This document shows, one piece after another, positions 7,726 to 16,006 of a stretch of 64,000 nucleotides of DNA. The stretch spans positions 1,638,501-1,702,500 of the forward strand of contig NZ_JAQGPL010000001.1 in the NCBI RefSeq assembly GCF_028826105.1, read 5' to 3'. Each line of letters begins with the position of its first letter. Position 1 is the first letter of the stretch. A model generated the notes under the pieces. That model saw nothing but the letters and a program-made list of their open reading frames with translations. It was not told the DNA's origin and did no database searches. Both the position numbers and the translations under genes were made by a program. This DNA is from Paenibacillus humicola (GTDB taxonomy: Bacteria > Bacillota > Bacilli > Paenibacillales > Paenibacillaceae).

Positions 7726-9192
7726 ATGCACGATCGAAAATGGTGGATTTTATCGGTAACCAGCCTGGGAGCGCTGCTGTCGGCGCTGAATTTCAGCACG
7801 CTCATTATCGCGCTGCCGGACCTGATCAAAGGGCTGCACGCGTCGCTGCTTCAGGCGATGTGGGTTATGCTGGCTTATATGGTTTCCCAGACGGTGGCAG
7901 TGCTCATGGCGGGCAGCCTGGCCGACCGTTTCGGCCGCAAGCGGCTGTATATGTGGGGCATGATTCTGTTTACGGCCGTGTCGCTGCTGTCCGGTTTTTC
8001 CGGCAATGCGGTGCTGCTCATTATATGCCGGATTTTACAGGGGATCGGCGGCGCCATGGTCATGGCCAACAGCACGGCGATTGTCGCCGACGCGTTTCCG
8101 CGGCAGGAGCTCGGGCGGGCGCTCGGCATTAATATCATGGTCGTGGCCGTCGGCCAAATTATCGGGCCGGTGCTCGGCGGATGGCTGACGACCGCTTACG
8201 GCTGGGAATGGACCTTCTGGTTTAACGTGCCTTTCGGCGTGATCGCCATCGTGTGGGGCATGTGGGCGATGGGTATGAAGGATGCGAAGCCGACGGGAGC
8301 GGCGAAAAAGTTCGATTTGGGCGGAACGATTTATTACGTGCTGTTCATGACGGGGCTGCTGCTCGGCTTGACGTGGGGACCGATCCAGACCTGGAACTCG
8401 CCGGTTGTTTACGTGTCGTTCCTCGTCTTCGTCATCTGCTTCCCGCTGTTCATCCGCGCGGAGAAACGCCATCCCGCGGCGCTGCTTCATCTGCCGCTGT
8501 TCAAAAACGTCGTGTTCACGCTCGGCATCGTGACCGCGACGCTTAACGGGCTTGCCCGGATGGCGGTGATGTTCATGCTGATCTTTTATTTCCAGGGCGC
8601 GCTGTCGTACGACGCCCTTGAAGCCGGCATTTTGACCATTCCGCTCGCGGCAGGCATGCTGATCGTATCGCCGATTGCGGGCTGGCTCGGCGATAAATTC
8701 GGCGAAACGATGCCGGCCACGGTCGGCATCTTATTCGGCCTCGCCGGGCTGGTCGGACTCGCGCTCGACACGGGGCTGCACACGCCGTACTGGCAGCTGG
8801 CGTTTTGGATGACGCTCATGAGCATCGGCGGCGGGTTGTTCAACTCGCCGAACTCCTCGAGCATCATGAACGCCGCCGGGCCGCGGTTCCGCGGCGAGGC
8901 GTCCGGCATCCGATCGCTGACCGCCAATCTCGGCATGATGCTGAGCGTGGCGTTTACGATTCCGCTCGTCACCCGCAGCATTCCGAAGGATGCAATGCTG
9001 GCGATTTTCTCAGGCACGCAGGTCGGCTTGGCCAATCCGGAGAAGTCGCTGGCCGGCTTTATCCAAGGGCTGCACACCGTCTTCTGGGTGATGGCGGGAC
9101 TGATGGTCGTCGCTTGTCTGCTTTCCGTCATGCGCGCAGGACGAACAAGCGTACAGGGAACGCATCCGGATCGGCGGCAAGTTAACCTGTAA
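7726..9192 (+). CDS. MFS efflux transporter, DHA2 (EmrB/QacA-like) family
   Basis: A 488-residue membrane protein with about 14 predicted transmembrane helices, the DHA2 pattern of proton-driven multidrug exporters. Family motifs seen: GSLADRFGRKRLY (motif A), QGIGGAMVMANSTAIV and GRALGINIMVVAVGQIIGPV (motif C region), and WRW-like WTFWFNVPFG. It lies in one operon with the merR gene (9-base gap, GGGGAG ribosome binding site) and ends at a strong terminator. The pair resembles known MerR-regulated drug pumps; the substrate cannot be told from sequence. Confidence 0.92.
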   Translation: MHDRKWWILSVTSLGALLSALNFSTLIIALPDLIKGLHASLLQAMWVMLAYMVSQTVAVLMAGSLADRFGRKRLYMWGMILFTAVSLLSGFSGNAVLLIICRILQGIGGAMVMANSTAIVADAFPRQELGRALGINIMVVAVGQIIGPVLGGWLTTAYGWEWTFWFNVPFGVIAIVWGMWAMGMKDAKPTGAAKKFDLGGTIYYVLFMTGLLLGLTWGPIQTWNSPVVYVSFLVFVICFPLFIRAEKRHPAALLHLPLFKNVVFTLGIVTATLNGLARMAVMFMLIFYFQGALSYDALEAGILTIPLAAGMLIVSPIAGWLGDKFGETMPATVGILFGLAGLVGLALDTGLHTPYWQLAFWMTLMSIGGGLFNSPNSSSIMNAAGPRFRGEASGIRSLTANLGMMLSVAFTIPLVTRSIPKDAMLAIFSGTQVGLANPEKSLAGFIQGLHTVFWVMAGLMVVACLLSVMRAGRTSVQGTHPDRRQVNL

Positions 9193-9197
9193 AGAAG

Positions 9198-9232
9198 CCG
9201 GCCTTCTCCCCGGGCGGAGAAGGCCGGTTTTT
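9198..9232 (+). terminator. Rho-independent terminator
   Basis: Perfect 12-bp stem CCGGCCTTCTCC/GGAGAAGGCCGG, loop of 6, then TTTTT. It ends the merR-MFS operon. Confidence 0.93.
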
Positions 9233-9338
9233 GGCATATGCCCTCGAGAGGCCGCCCGCGCCAATGCGGGTATTTTGGAGATCGAACAATGGTCAAAGTC
9301 CAAATCTGCTTTGGGCATCGATATCGGAGAGAAACAGC

Positions 9339-9370
9339 CGGCTTCGCCGCCACAAGGGCGGCGGAAGCCG
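9339..9370. terminator. Bidirectional hairpin between convergent genes
   Basis: CGGCTTCGCCGCC pairs with GGCGGCGGAAGCCG around ACAAG with one bulge. T-rich sequence follows on the + strand (TTTATTTTTG) and a weaker one on the - strand, so it can end the - strand gene at 9372 and read-through from the left. Confidence 0.65.
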
Positions 9371-9371
9371 T

Positions 9372-9758
9372 TTATTTTTGACGAAACGGAAAACAGCTGA
9401 TCATCGTCGCGATTCCGAGCCCGATCGAGAGCAGCTCCAGGTTCATCGGATGCGGAGTAAGCCATGAAAATAACCAAGGGTCCTTCTCGGAGACAACGGT
9501 CAGAATCAGGATCGGAACGAATGTGCTGAGCAAATAGACGGTATGAAAGCGGAATTTTGTTATGTTGACGACGATGAGGGAAACATAAACGCCGATCAGC
9601 CAAAACAGAATCGGCAGGAGAAACGTGTAAGTCGTTTGATACGTCGCGGAAGTGTAACGGTTAATGTCGTCGATCCAGATGTCTGCGTATCGGATGAGAA
9701 CGAGCAATCCGGCCAGCCAGCCCACATTGTAAAGTGCTTGAGCTGTTTTTTTGTTCAT
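9372..9758 (-). CDS. Four-helix membrane protein of unknown function
   Basis: A 128-residue protein with four hydrophobic segments: residues about 8-23 (YNVGWLAGLLVLIRYA), 43-65 (TFLLPILFWLIGVYVSLIVV), 72-90 (TVYLLSTFVPILILTVV) and 107-124 (LELLSIGLGIATMISCF). It has no signal peptidase or enzyme motif. The start ATG at 9758 is preceded on the - strand by AGAGGGTGAAAG. It is a single gene, convergent with the MFS operon and divergent from namA. Function unknown. Confidence 0.72.
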   Translation of the reverse strand: MNKKTAQALYNVGWLAGLLVLIRYADIWIDDINRYTSATYQTTYTFLLPILFWLIGVYVSLIVVNITKFRFHTVYLLSTFVPILILTVVSEKDPWLFSWLTPHPMNLELLSIGLGIATMISCFPFRQK

Positions 9759-9934
9759 CTTTCACCCTCTTTCGTTCCGCTGGCGGCTTTCAAAGCTGCC
9801 GGCTTGGAATTATGGTACATTTTACCTGAACCGGGATTGAGTTTCAATGGCGCGGAAACCACATTCTGTACTTCCCAAAAGATATTAACCAACGATACAA
9901 TAGAAACGAAAAACGAACGAAAGCGAGTGATTGT

Positions 9935-10954
9935 ATGCCTCATTTGCACTCTCCGTTCCAGCTGAAGCGGCTGGAGCTAAAAAACCGAATCGTGATGGCG
10001 CCGATGTGCCAATATTCCGTCGAAGCCAAGGACGGAAAACCGAACGATTGGCATTTCGTACATTATGTATCCCGCGCGGTCGGCGGCACCGGGCTCATTC
10101 TGATGGAGATGACCGACGTCGAGCCGGACGGGCGCATCACCGACTACGATTTGGGCTTATGGTCGGACGAGCATATTCCGGCTTTCCGCCGCATCATCGA
10201 CGAGGTACATACCTACGGAGCGAAAATCGGCATCCAGATCGCCCACGCCGGTCGCAAAGCGGAGGATGCGGCTGTGCCGGTCGGCCCGTCCGACATTCCG
10301 TTCCAGCCTGGCGCCAAGCGTCCCCGGCCGCTCACCGTGCCGGAAATCGAAGCGCTTGTCGGCAGGTTCCGAGACGCGGCGCGCAGAGCCGTTGAGGCCG
10401 GTGTCGATACGCTTGAAATACACGGTGCGCACGGCTATCTTGTCCACCAGTTCCACTCGCCGGGCATCAACAACCGCAGCGACGAATACGGGCGCGACTT
10501 GGCGAAATTCGGCTCGGAGGTCGTGCGTGCGGTGAAAAGCGTCATGCCGGACGGCATGCCCCTGATCATGCGCGTATCGGCGGTCGAATATATGGACGGC
10601 GGCTACGATCTCGAGCACAGCATCGGCATCTGCCGCCGTTACCTTGAAGCTGGCGTCGATCTGTTCCATATCTCCAGCGGCGGGGAAGGGCCGGCCGGGC
10701 AGCGGAAGCCGGGCAATTATCCCGGTTATCAGGTCCCGTTCGCCCGCGCGGTGAAGCAGGCGCTCGGCGTCCCGGTCATCGCCGTCGGCATGCTGGACGA
10801 TGCGAAGCTGGCGGATGCGACGATCGCGAACGGCGACGCCGATTTGGTTGCGGTGGCGCGCGGGATGCTGCGGGATCCGTACTGGGCGATCCATGCGGTT
10901 CGCGAGACCGGCGGCGAGAACCGGCCCCCGCGGCAGTACGAGCGGGCGTATTAA
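9935..10954 (+). CDS. namA: NADPH dehydrogenase, old yellow enzyme family (NamA/YqjM)
   Basis: A 339-residue FMN-dependent ene-reductase, the same length as Bacillus subtilis YqjM (338). It reduces activated C=C bonds of enals, enones and nitro compounds with NADPH in the cytoplasm. The FMN-tuning Cys (Cys25 in APMCQYS) and the substrate-binding His pair in EIHGAHGYLVHQFHSP are present, as is the C-terminal flavin phosphate-binding region LVAVARGMLRDPYW. ATG 9935 begins the family N-terminus; its ribosome binding site is weak (AAAGCGAGTG). It is followed about 90 bases later by another flavoprotein gene. A role in detoxifying electrophiles would fit the two aldo/keto reductases nearby. Confidence 0.93.
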   Translation: MPHLHSPFQLKRLELKNRIVMAPMCQYSVEAKDGKPNDWHFVHYVSRAVGGTGLILMEMTDVEPDGRITDYDLGLWSDEHIPAFRRIIDEVHTYGAKIGIQIAHAGRKAEDAAVPVGPSDIPFQPGAKRPRPLTVPEIEALVGRFRDAARRAVEAGVDTLEIHGAHGYLVHQFHSPGINNRSDEYGRDLAKFGSEVVRAVKSVMPDGMPLIMRVSAVEYMDGGYDLEHSIGICRRYLEAGVDLFHISSGGEGPAGQRKPGNYPGYQVPFARAVKQALGVPVIAVGMLDDAKLADATIANGDADLVAVARGMLRDPYWAIHAVRETGGENRPPRQYERAY

Positions 10955-11043
10955 TTCGTCCGGGCAATTGTGTTTGCCTGTCCGACCTTGTATGATGAGG
11001 GTAGGAGAAATTTGGAATCCATTTCCGGAGGAGGAAAAAGGCG

Positions 11044-11607
11044 ATGTACGAAATTGCGATCATTGGAGCAGGACCGGCAGGCGGCAGCGCGGCGCTGTTC
11101 GCGGCGAAGGCCGGCAAGAAAACGGTCTTTTTCGACAGCGACCAGAGCGTAACGAAGCGGGCATGGCTGGAGAACCATTACGGCGTGGCGGAAATTTCCG
11201 GCCCCGACATGGTGGAAATCGGCAAGAAGCAGGCGCAGAAATTCGGCGCCGAGCTCGTCTCCTCGAAGGTGACGGGTCTTCAGCGCACGGACGGCGGCAT
11301 CCGCATCGAGGCGGAAAGCGGCACGTACGAAGCGAAGCATGTCATCCTGGCGACGGGCTTTTTCACCGATCTGGCGGAAGGCGCCGGGCTGAAGACGAAG
11401 CCGGGTACCGAGCCGAGAGTAAAGACGATTCTGGATGTCGACGCCGCCGGCAAAACGAACGTTGAAGGCGTCTGGGCCGCCGGCACCTGCGCGGGCGTCA
11501 GCGTGCATACGATCATCACCGCGGGCGACGGAGCCAAAGTGGCGATCAACGTAATCAGCGAGCTGAATGGCGAGCGCTACGTCGATCACGACGTGCTGAA
11601 GTCCTGA
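11044..11607 (+). CDS. Short thioredoxin-reductase-like FAD-binding protein
   Basis: A 187-residue flavoprotein. The N-terminal dinucleotide fold is clear (IAIIGAGPAGGSAALFAAKAGK), followed by HVILATGFF and the C-terminal FAD motif NVEGVWAAGTCAGVSVHTII with GDGAKVAINVI. It is much shorter than a thioredoxin reductase (about 310) because the NADPH domain and the redox CxxC are absent: only the split FAD domain remains. Such single-domain proteins exist as stable families, so this is not obviously a deletion. AGGAGG lies just before ATG 11044. It probably forms an operon with namA. Electron donor and acceptor unknown. Confidence 0.82.
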   Translation: MYEIAIIGAGPAGGSAALFAAKAGKKTVFFDSDQSVTKRAWLENHYGVAEISGPDMVEIGKKQAQKFGAELVSSKVTGLQRTDGGIRIEAESGTYEAKHVILATGFFTDLAEGAGLKTKPGTEPRVKTILDVDAAGKTNVEGVWAAGTCAGVSVHTIITAGDGAKVAINVISELNGERYVDHDVLKS

Positions 11608-11732
11608 GGGTTTAAAGCGACCATTCGCGGATACGGAAGACAGGCGGAAGAAGCCCGACCGGCTTAAGCCTTGTTTCAGTGACCCCGAAATTAAATTATT
11701 CTAGGTTCTGATTTACAGTTAAATCAAAGCAA

Positions 11733-11774
11733 TAACACTACCCGCTGAATGAGGTCATTCAGCGGGTAGTGTTA
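11733..11774. repeat. Perfect 20-bp inverted repeat, 2-base loop
   Basis: TAACACTACCCGCTGAATGA (11733-11752) is the exact reverse complement of 11755-11774, with GG between. It lies in AT-rich sequence between convergent genes. On the - strand a T-rich tail follows, so it may terminate the aldo/keto reductase gene at 11839; on the + strand there is no T run. It also marks the left edge of the AT-rich block. Confidence 0.85.
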
Positions 11775-11838
11775 CAGGTTAAACGGATTCGGACTTGTCT
11801 GGTATAATTTCTGATTCTTATCCGGATATACTCACTCG

Positions 11839-12870
11839 TTAATGGTTGCGAGCTGCGATTTTGCCGGCGAATTGACCATGAAGAGCTTGCTGTAACGGTT
11901 CCGCTCCCAGAAAATCATGAGGGAACCCCAGAGGGATGTCGCTGGCTTTGGTCAACAAATCCATTTGTTCAGGTGTCAGCTCGAAGGTCAGGCAGTTTAA
12001 ATTATCTTTGATCTGCTTTTCCGTTCTTGCTCCGATAAGCGGGATCGTTGTCCCTTCCTGCTGCCGGATCCAGTTGAGGGCTACTTGTCCAGGCGTTTTG
12101 CCGATGTCTTGCGCAATGCCTTCAACCGTTTCTAGGATGGCACGATTCCTCTCGGATATGCCTTCCCCGACAAAATCAGCCCGTTTCGAGTCCTCCGGCC
12201 GGCCTCCTTTGTATTTGCCGGTCAACACGCCGCCGCCCAACGGAGCCCATGCGGTTACCCCGATGTCCAACGCTTTTGCCATTGGGATTAAGTCGCGTTC
12301 CGCCTCCCTTTGGACCAAGCTGTATGACACCTGCAAGCCGGTAAAAGGAGTCCATCCCCGCAGCTCCGCCATTGTATTGGCTTTTGCGACAATCCACGCC
12401 GGCGTGTCGGAAATGCCGATGTACAAAATTTTTCCGGCTCGAACCTGGTCGTCCAAAGCCCGCATAACCTCTTCGATCGGAGTCATAAAGTCCCATGCAT
12501 GAAGCCAATACAGATCGGTATAATCGGTTTTTAATCTTTTCAAGCTTGCATCCAGGGACTGAACCAGGTTTTTGCGGTGATTCCCCCCGGCGTTCGGGTC
12601 ATTCGGATTCATGGTCAGTGAATATTTCGTGGCGATGACGAATTTCTCTCGTTCCGATGCGATAAATTCCCCGATGAATGCTTCGCTTTCTCCACTCGTG
12701 TATTGGTTGGCGGTATCAATCAGGTTTCCGCCTGCCTCCACATAGGCGTCAAAAATTTTACGGCTTTCTGTTTTGTCCGCTCCCCATCCCCAGCGTTCCC
12801 CGAAGGTCATCGTCCCCAAAGCGACGTCCGATACTCTCAAACCACTTTTGCCAAGTAATTTGGTTTTCAA
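11839..12870 (-). CDS. Aldo/keto reductase
   Basis: A 343-residue aldo/keto reductase. Catalytic residues fall in LIDTANQYTSGESE (Asp, Tyr), FVIATKYS (Lys) and LYWLHAWD (His); the cofactor motif is IPLIGARTEKQIKDN. It is cytoplasmic and predicted to reduce aldehydes or ketones with NADPH. The frame opens at 12909, but that lies at the transcription start of the MerR-type promoter at 12915-12945; TTG 12870 follows AAAGGAGCG at good spacing and is chosen, giving the usual family start KTKLLGKSGLRVSDVALG. A merR gene is divergent. Base composition is more AT-rich than the first aldo/keto reductase, in keeping with acquisition. Confidence 0.9.
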   Translation of the reverse strand: MKTKLLGKSGLRVSDVALGTMTFGERWGWGADKTESRKIFDAYVEAGGNLIDTANQYTSGESEAFIGEFIASEREKFVIATKYSLTMNPNDPNAGGNHRKNLVQSLDASLKRLKTDYTDLYWLHAWDFMTPIEEVMRALDDQVRAGKILYIGISDTPAWIVAKANTMAELRGWTPFTGLQVSYSLVQREAERDLIPMAKALDIGVTAWAPLGGGVLTGKYKGGRPEDSKRADFVGEGISERNRAILETVEGIAQDIGKTPGQVALNWIRQQEGTTIPLIGARTEKQIKDNLNCLTFELTPEQMDLLTKASDIPLGFPHDFLGAEPLQQALHGQFAGKIAARNH

Positions 12871-12914
12871 TTGACTTCTCGCTCCTTTTTTAAAATTTGT
12901 TTCGTACAACGCAA

Positions 12915-12945
12915 ATGCTACACCCTAGAGTTCACTTTAGATCAA
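12915..12945 (-). promoter_or_regulatory. MerR-type promoter of the aldo/keto reductase gene
   Basis: On the - strand, TTGATC (-35, 12945-12940) and TAGCAT (-10, 12920-12915) are 19 bp apart. The spacer contains the imperfect palindrome CTAAAGTGAACTCTAG (12940-12925), centred as in Bacillus AdhR-type promoters. The divergent merR gene at 13083 probably encodes the activator. Confidence 0.8.
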
Positions 12946-12991
12946 GCGGTTAATTTTTGGTTTCCCGCTTCGATGTTTCCATGGAGGAATC

Positions 12992-13020
12992 TTGGTTTAT
13001 CGTTTCCAATCGAGTATATT
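12992..13020 (+). promoter_or_regulatory. Candidate promoter of the merR gene
   Basis: TTGGTT (12992-12997) and TATATT (13015-13020) with a 17-bp spacer, about 60 bases before the merR start. Confidence 0.55.
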
Positions 13021-13082
13021 CTAAATCGTAATGATCAACAGGCTTGCTATTCAATCCTTAGCGAAGGTGGATCGTAATCGGA

Positions 13083-13514
13083 ATGAACGAGGAATTTACA
13101 ATCGGTCAGGTTGCAGAAAAGACGGGGTTGTCCATCCATACCATCCGATATTATGAAAAAGAAGGTATTCTGCCGATCATCAAAAGAAACGAAAGCGGAA
13201 GACGTATCTTTGAATACGAAGATATACAGTGGATCAATCTTATTAACTGTCTTCGCAGTACCGGTATGCCGATTACGCAGCTTAAAGACTACGCGAATCT
13301 CACTTTATATGGCGACCAAAGCGGTGAAAAACGTTTGGAAATTTTGAAGAAACAAAAAGAAAAGATCGAAGAACAAATGAATACATTAAAGTCTCACATC
13401 GACCTGCTCAATCTTCAAATGGAGTGGTATCCCCGGTTAAAGAAAAGAAATGTACAATTTGATCAAGCAATGAAAACGTGGTTGAAGGAGGGGAAATTAC
13501 CTCCTGAACGATAA
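13083..13514 (+). CDS. MerR family transcriptional regulator, divergent to aldo/keto reductase
   Basis: A 143-residue MerR regulator with N-terminal winged HTH (FTIGQVAEKTGLSIHTIRYY, EKEGILP, RRIFEYEDIQWINLI) and a long coiled-coil dimerisation helix (EILKKQKEKIEEQMNTLKSH). There is no cysteine at all in the effector helix end, so sensing is not by the Cys of AdhR-type proteins. ATG 13083 has GAAGGTGG at a rather long spacing. It is divergent from the aldo/keto reductase, whose promoter has the 19-bp spacer and palindrome typical of a MerR target, so local control is the simplest reading. It lies in the AT-rich block. Confidence 0.9.
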   Translation: MNEEFTIGQVAEKTGLSIHTIRYYEKEGILPIIKRNESGRRIFEYEDIQWINLINCLRSTGMPITQLKDYANLTLYGDQSGEKRLEILKKQKEKIEEQMNTLKSHIDLLNLQMEWYPRLKKRNVQFDQAMKTWLKEGKLPPER

Positions 13515-13661
13515 TGTATTCCAGGCTGTACGATCGAAATGGCAATCATAAAGGCACAGCGAGAAACAATCGTACAATCTGCGCTTGAAAATGCTATACT
13601 AGGTGACAATCCAAATATAACAAAAATGATCGGATTCTTAATGGGGGATAACATAACCGTT

Positions 13662-14549
13662 ATGAATAAGTCCATGCTGCAGCTTATCGTTAAAATTGCC
13701 GATCTGGGCAGTTTCACAAAAGCCGGTCAAGAGCTCAATATGACCCAGCCGGCTGTTAGCCGTGCGGTCAACACGCTGGAAACCGAGCTTGGCGTGACCA
13801 TATTAATCCGCAATCGACGCCAGGGTGTGATGCTGACGGATATCGGGGAACGAATTGTTCGTATTTTCAGAGGGATTCTGGACGGATACGAAAAAGTGGA
13901 CCAGGAAGTCGCTCGTGAAAAGGGGCTTGAGACAGGGATCGTCCGAATCGGGGTGTTCCCCGTCGCATCCACCTATTTTGTCCCTAAAATAATGAGCCGT
14001 ATCATGCATAAATATCCCAATATCAGATTCGATATTCTTGAAGGAACGATTGCGGAAATTAAAGAATGGATCGAATTACGCCGAATCGACGTCGGATTTA
14101 TTATTCCGCCGCTTGAGCCGTTTGAAACGTTCCATTTGAACCGTGAGGAACTCTATGCCGTGCTAAGAGACGATCATCCTTTGTCTGCCAAGCCCGTCAT
14201 TCAGGCTGCCGACTTGTTAGATCAATCGCTAATTGTTTGTAAAGCCGGATATGAGTCGCCGGTTTTTGAATGGTTCGGCCAATCAGGAGAAATGCAGGAC
14301 GCGAAATACAGTCTGTATAACAACATGACCGCGCTTCAATTCGTTAAAGAGGGAATGGGGATTTCTGTCATGGCCGAGCTGTCACTGCTGAGCTTGCCCG
14401 ACAACGTCGTGACGCGTAAACTTAATCCTCCCGGATATCGGGATATATTTTTGGCTGTACCGTCTTTCGAAGATTGTTCGATCGCCGTCAAAATGTTTAT
14501 CGAAACCGCGCTGCAGCTTTTCCGTCAATCCCCGGACACCGAGCCTTGA
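13662..14549 (+). CDS. LysR family transcriptional regulator
   Basis: A 295-residue LysR-type regulator. The HTH is LGSFTKAGQELNMTQPAVSR, followed by AVNTLETELG and RNRRQGVMLTDIGE; the effector domain begins near residue 88 (GIVRIGVFPVASTYFVPKIM), giving the usual two-lobed fold. The frame stays open upstream to 13539, but ATG 13662 matches the family start and has GGGGGAT about 14 bases upstream; ATG 13641 is an alternative. A TATACT near 13597-13602 may be its -10. The neighbour EamA exporter is convergent, so a direct target is not obvious; LysR plus EamA pairs often act together. Confidence 0.88.
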   Translation: MNKSMLQLIVKIADLGSFTKAGQELNMTQPAVSRAVNTLETELGVTILIRNRRQGVMLTDIGERIVRIFRGILDGYEKVDQEVAREKGLETGIVRIGVFPVASTYFVPKIMSRIMHKYPNIRFDILEGTIAEIKEWIELRRIDVGFIIPPLEPFETFHLNREELYAVLRDDHPLSAKPVIQAADLLDQSLIVCKAGYESPVFEWFGQSGEMQDAKYSLYNNMTALQFVKEGMGISVMAELSLLSLPDNVVTRKLNPPGYRDIFLAVPSFEDCSIAVKMFIETALQLFRQSPDTEP

Positions 14550-14551
14550 GT

Positions 14552-14632
14552 ACTTTCTATGTCTTCTCAAGGCTGCCGTACATCTCCAATCCGGAAGCAG
14601 AGATTGAAGAAATCGGCGGTATCTTCAAGTAA
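14552..14632 (+). pseudogene. Possible remnant of a gene 3' end
   Basis: Directly after the LysR stop, another frame reads 26 codons of natural-looking protein ending at TAA 14630-14632, including RLPYISNPEAEIEEIGGIFK. It has no start or ribosome binding site and overlaps no other gene. It may be the tail of a deleted gene, or chance. Confidence 0.25.
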
Positions 14633-14726
14633 TTCAAAGGCTCCTTCTTCATTCTCTTGGCCATCGATACGTCCCGCTCCGGCGAAATCAAGTGAACTTT
14701 TTGGTTGAAAATCGAAACAAGAGAAG

Positions 14727-14758
14727 GAAAAGCAGGCGCTCGAGCGCCTGCTTTTGTT
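14727..14758. terminator. Bidirectional terminator between lysR and the EamA gene
   Basis: A 22-base self-complementary core (AGCAGGCGCT-CGAGCGCCTGCT, 14731-14752) with AAAA before and TTTTGTT after, so it works on both strands. Confidence 0.85.
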
Positions 14759-14763
14759 CAGAG

Positions 14764-15678
14764 TTATTGATCCAACCGGGGCGCAATATCGTTTTCCGGA
14801 GATCTTTGTCGGCGTCTTATTGAAGTTAACAACATCCCGGCTATCGTAAGGAGACCCCCGATGATCTGTGAAATTACCAAGCTTTGACCCAGGATGACCG
14901 AAATAATCGCGGTAAAGACGGGAACCAGATTCATGGTGATACCCGTTTTACTCGCGCCTAATACCTTAATGCCGTAATTCCAAAACATTTGCGATCCGAC
15001 GGACGGGAATATCCCCAAATAGAGAATCCCTAAAATACCGAATGAAGTAACCTTGTCACCCGGAAAGGGCTGCATAAATAAAAATGGTATCATCACGACC
15101 GTACCAACCGACGCCATCATCGCCACGAACGTAAAAGCCGGAATGCTTTTCACTTTTTTTACAAGCAGTGAGTAAGCCGCGAAGCAGAACACGCCCAGAA
15201 ACATCAGCAAATCGCCCTTGTTGTACGGGGTATGAATCAATTGCAGTAAGCTTCCTTTGGTCAATACAATGAGGACGCCTATGAATGAAGTGATCAATCC
15301 GATCACTTGAAAGATACTTCCTTTTTCCTTCAGAAGCACGAACGAGAACAGCATGATCAAAGCCGGCGTGAGCGTATTAATGAGCGCGCCGTTCGTTGCG
15401 GATGTGAGCTGTAAAGAAGCATACGAGAGATAACAATAGATGACGATATTTAAAACAGCCGACAGGGCGATAAACGCCCAATGTTTTTTCCATATTTGAA
15501 GCCATGAAGGTCTTTCCAGCAATTGGGCGATCGGGATAAGAAACAAAACGGCAACGGCCCATCTTAGAAAAGCGATCCATATTGCCGGGAATTCGGATGT
15601 GCTCAATTTTCCAAAAATCATATTCCCCGCCCAAAACAGATTCGCTAATAGTAGTAAAATCCAAGCTCTATATCTCAA
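14764..15678 (-). CDS. EamA/DMT-superfamily transporter
   Basis: A 304-residue inner-membrane protein with about ten predicted transmembrane helices in two EamA halves: the first from WILLLLANLFWAGNMIFGKL to GLITSFIGVLIVLT, the second from GDLLMFLGVFCFAAYSLLVK to IIGGLLTIAGMLLTS. This is the drug/metabolite exporter family; substrates include amino acids and other metabolites and cannot be read from sequence. The charged tail after residue 288 is cytoplasmic. The start is TTG 15678 with GAGGAGGAG about 9 bases upstream on the - strand. Lower GC than the core genes. Confidence 0.9.
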   Translation of the reverse strand: MRYRAWILLLLANLFWAGNMIFGKLSTSEFPAIWIAFLRWAVAVLFLIPIAQLLERPSWLQIWKKHWAFIALSAVLNIVIYCYLSYASLQLTSATNGALINTLTPALIMLFSFVLLKEKGSIFQVIGLITSFIGVLIVLTKGSLLQLIHTPYNKGDLLMFLGVFCFAAYSLLVKKVKSIPAFTFVAMMASVGTVVMIPFLFMQPFPGDKVTSFGILGILYLGIFPSVGSQMFWNYGIKVLGASKTGITMNLVPVFTAIISVILGQSLVISQIIGGLLTIAGMLLTSIRRRQRSPENDIAPRLDQ

Positions 15679-16006
15679 GATTCATTCTCCTCCTCGTTTA
15701 AGCTGAATTGGCGTTGATTGTCTTCGCGAACCCCAAACCTATGATAGAACAATCTTTTTCATAAATAAAATGACTGTTTTTTATTATCTACATACCATAT
15801 TTGTTATATATCGAGGAATGGAAGAAGGGGATTCGGACCTTAAAGAGAATCGGCGTTTTTCATATCCGTTTTGATATGATCATCATTAAAAATACTCATT
15901 TCACTTATGTTCATGGGTATTGTACTATTGAGACGTAACATACGACGTCAGACCCGGCAAATCCATTCGGCTTTGGGAGAAGAACACTCCGAGGAGGGAT
16001 TTAAAC
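15679..16006. other. AT-rich intergenic region between divergent genes
   Basis: It holds the promoters of the EamA gene (left) and the DsbA-like gene (right, 15900-15928). The rest is AT-rich with no gene or long repeat that I can see. Confidence 0.6.
15900..15928 (+). promoter_or_regulatory. Candidate promoter of the DsbA-like gene
   Basis: TTCACT (15900-15905) and TACTAT (15923-15928) with 17-bp spacing, about 80 bases before ATG 16007. Confidence 0.5.
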
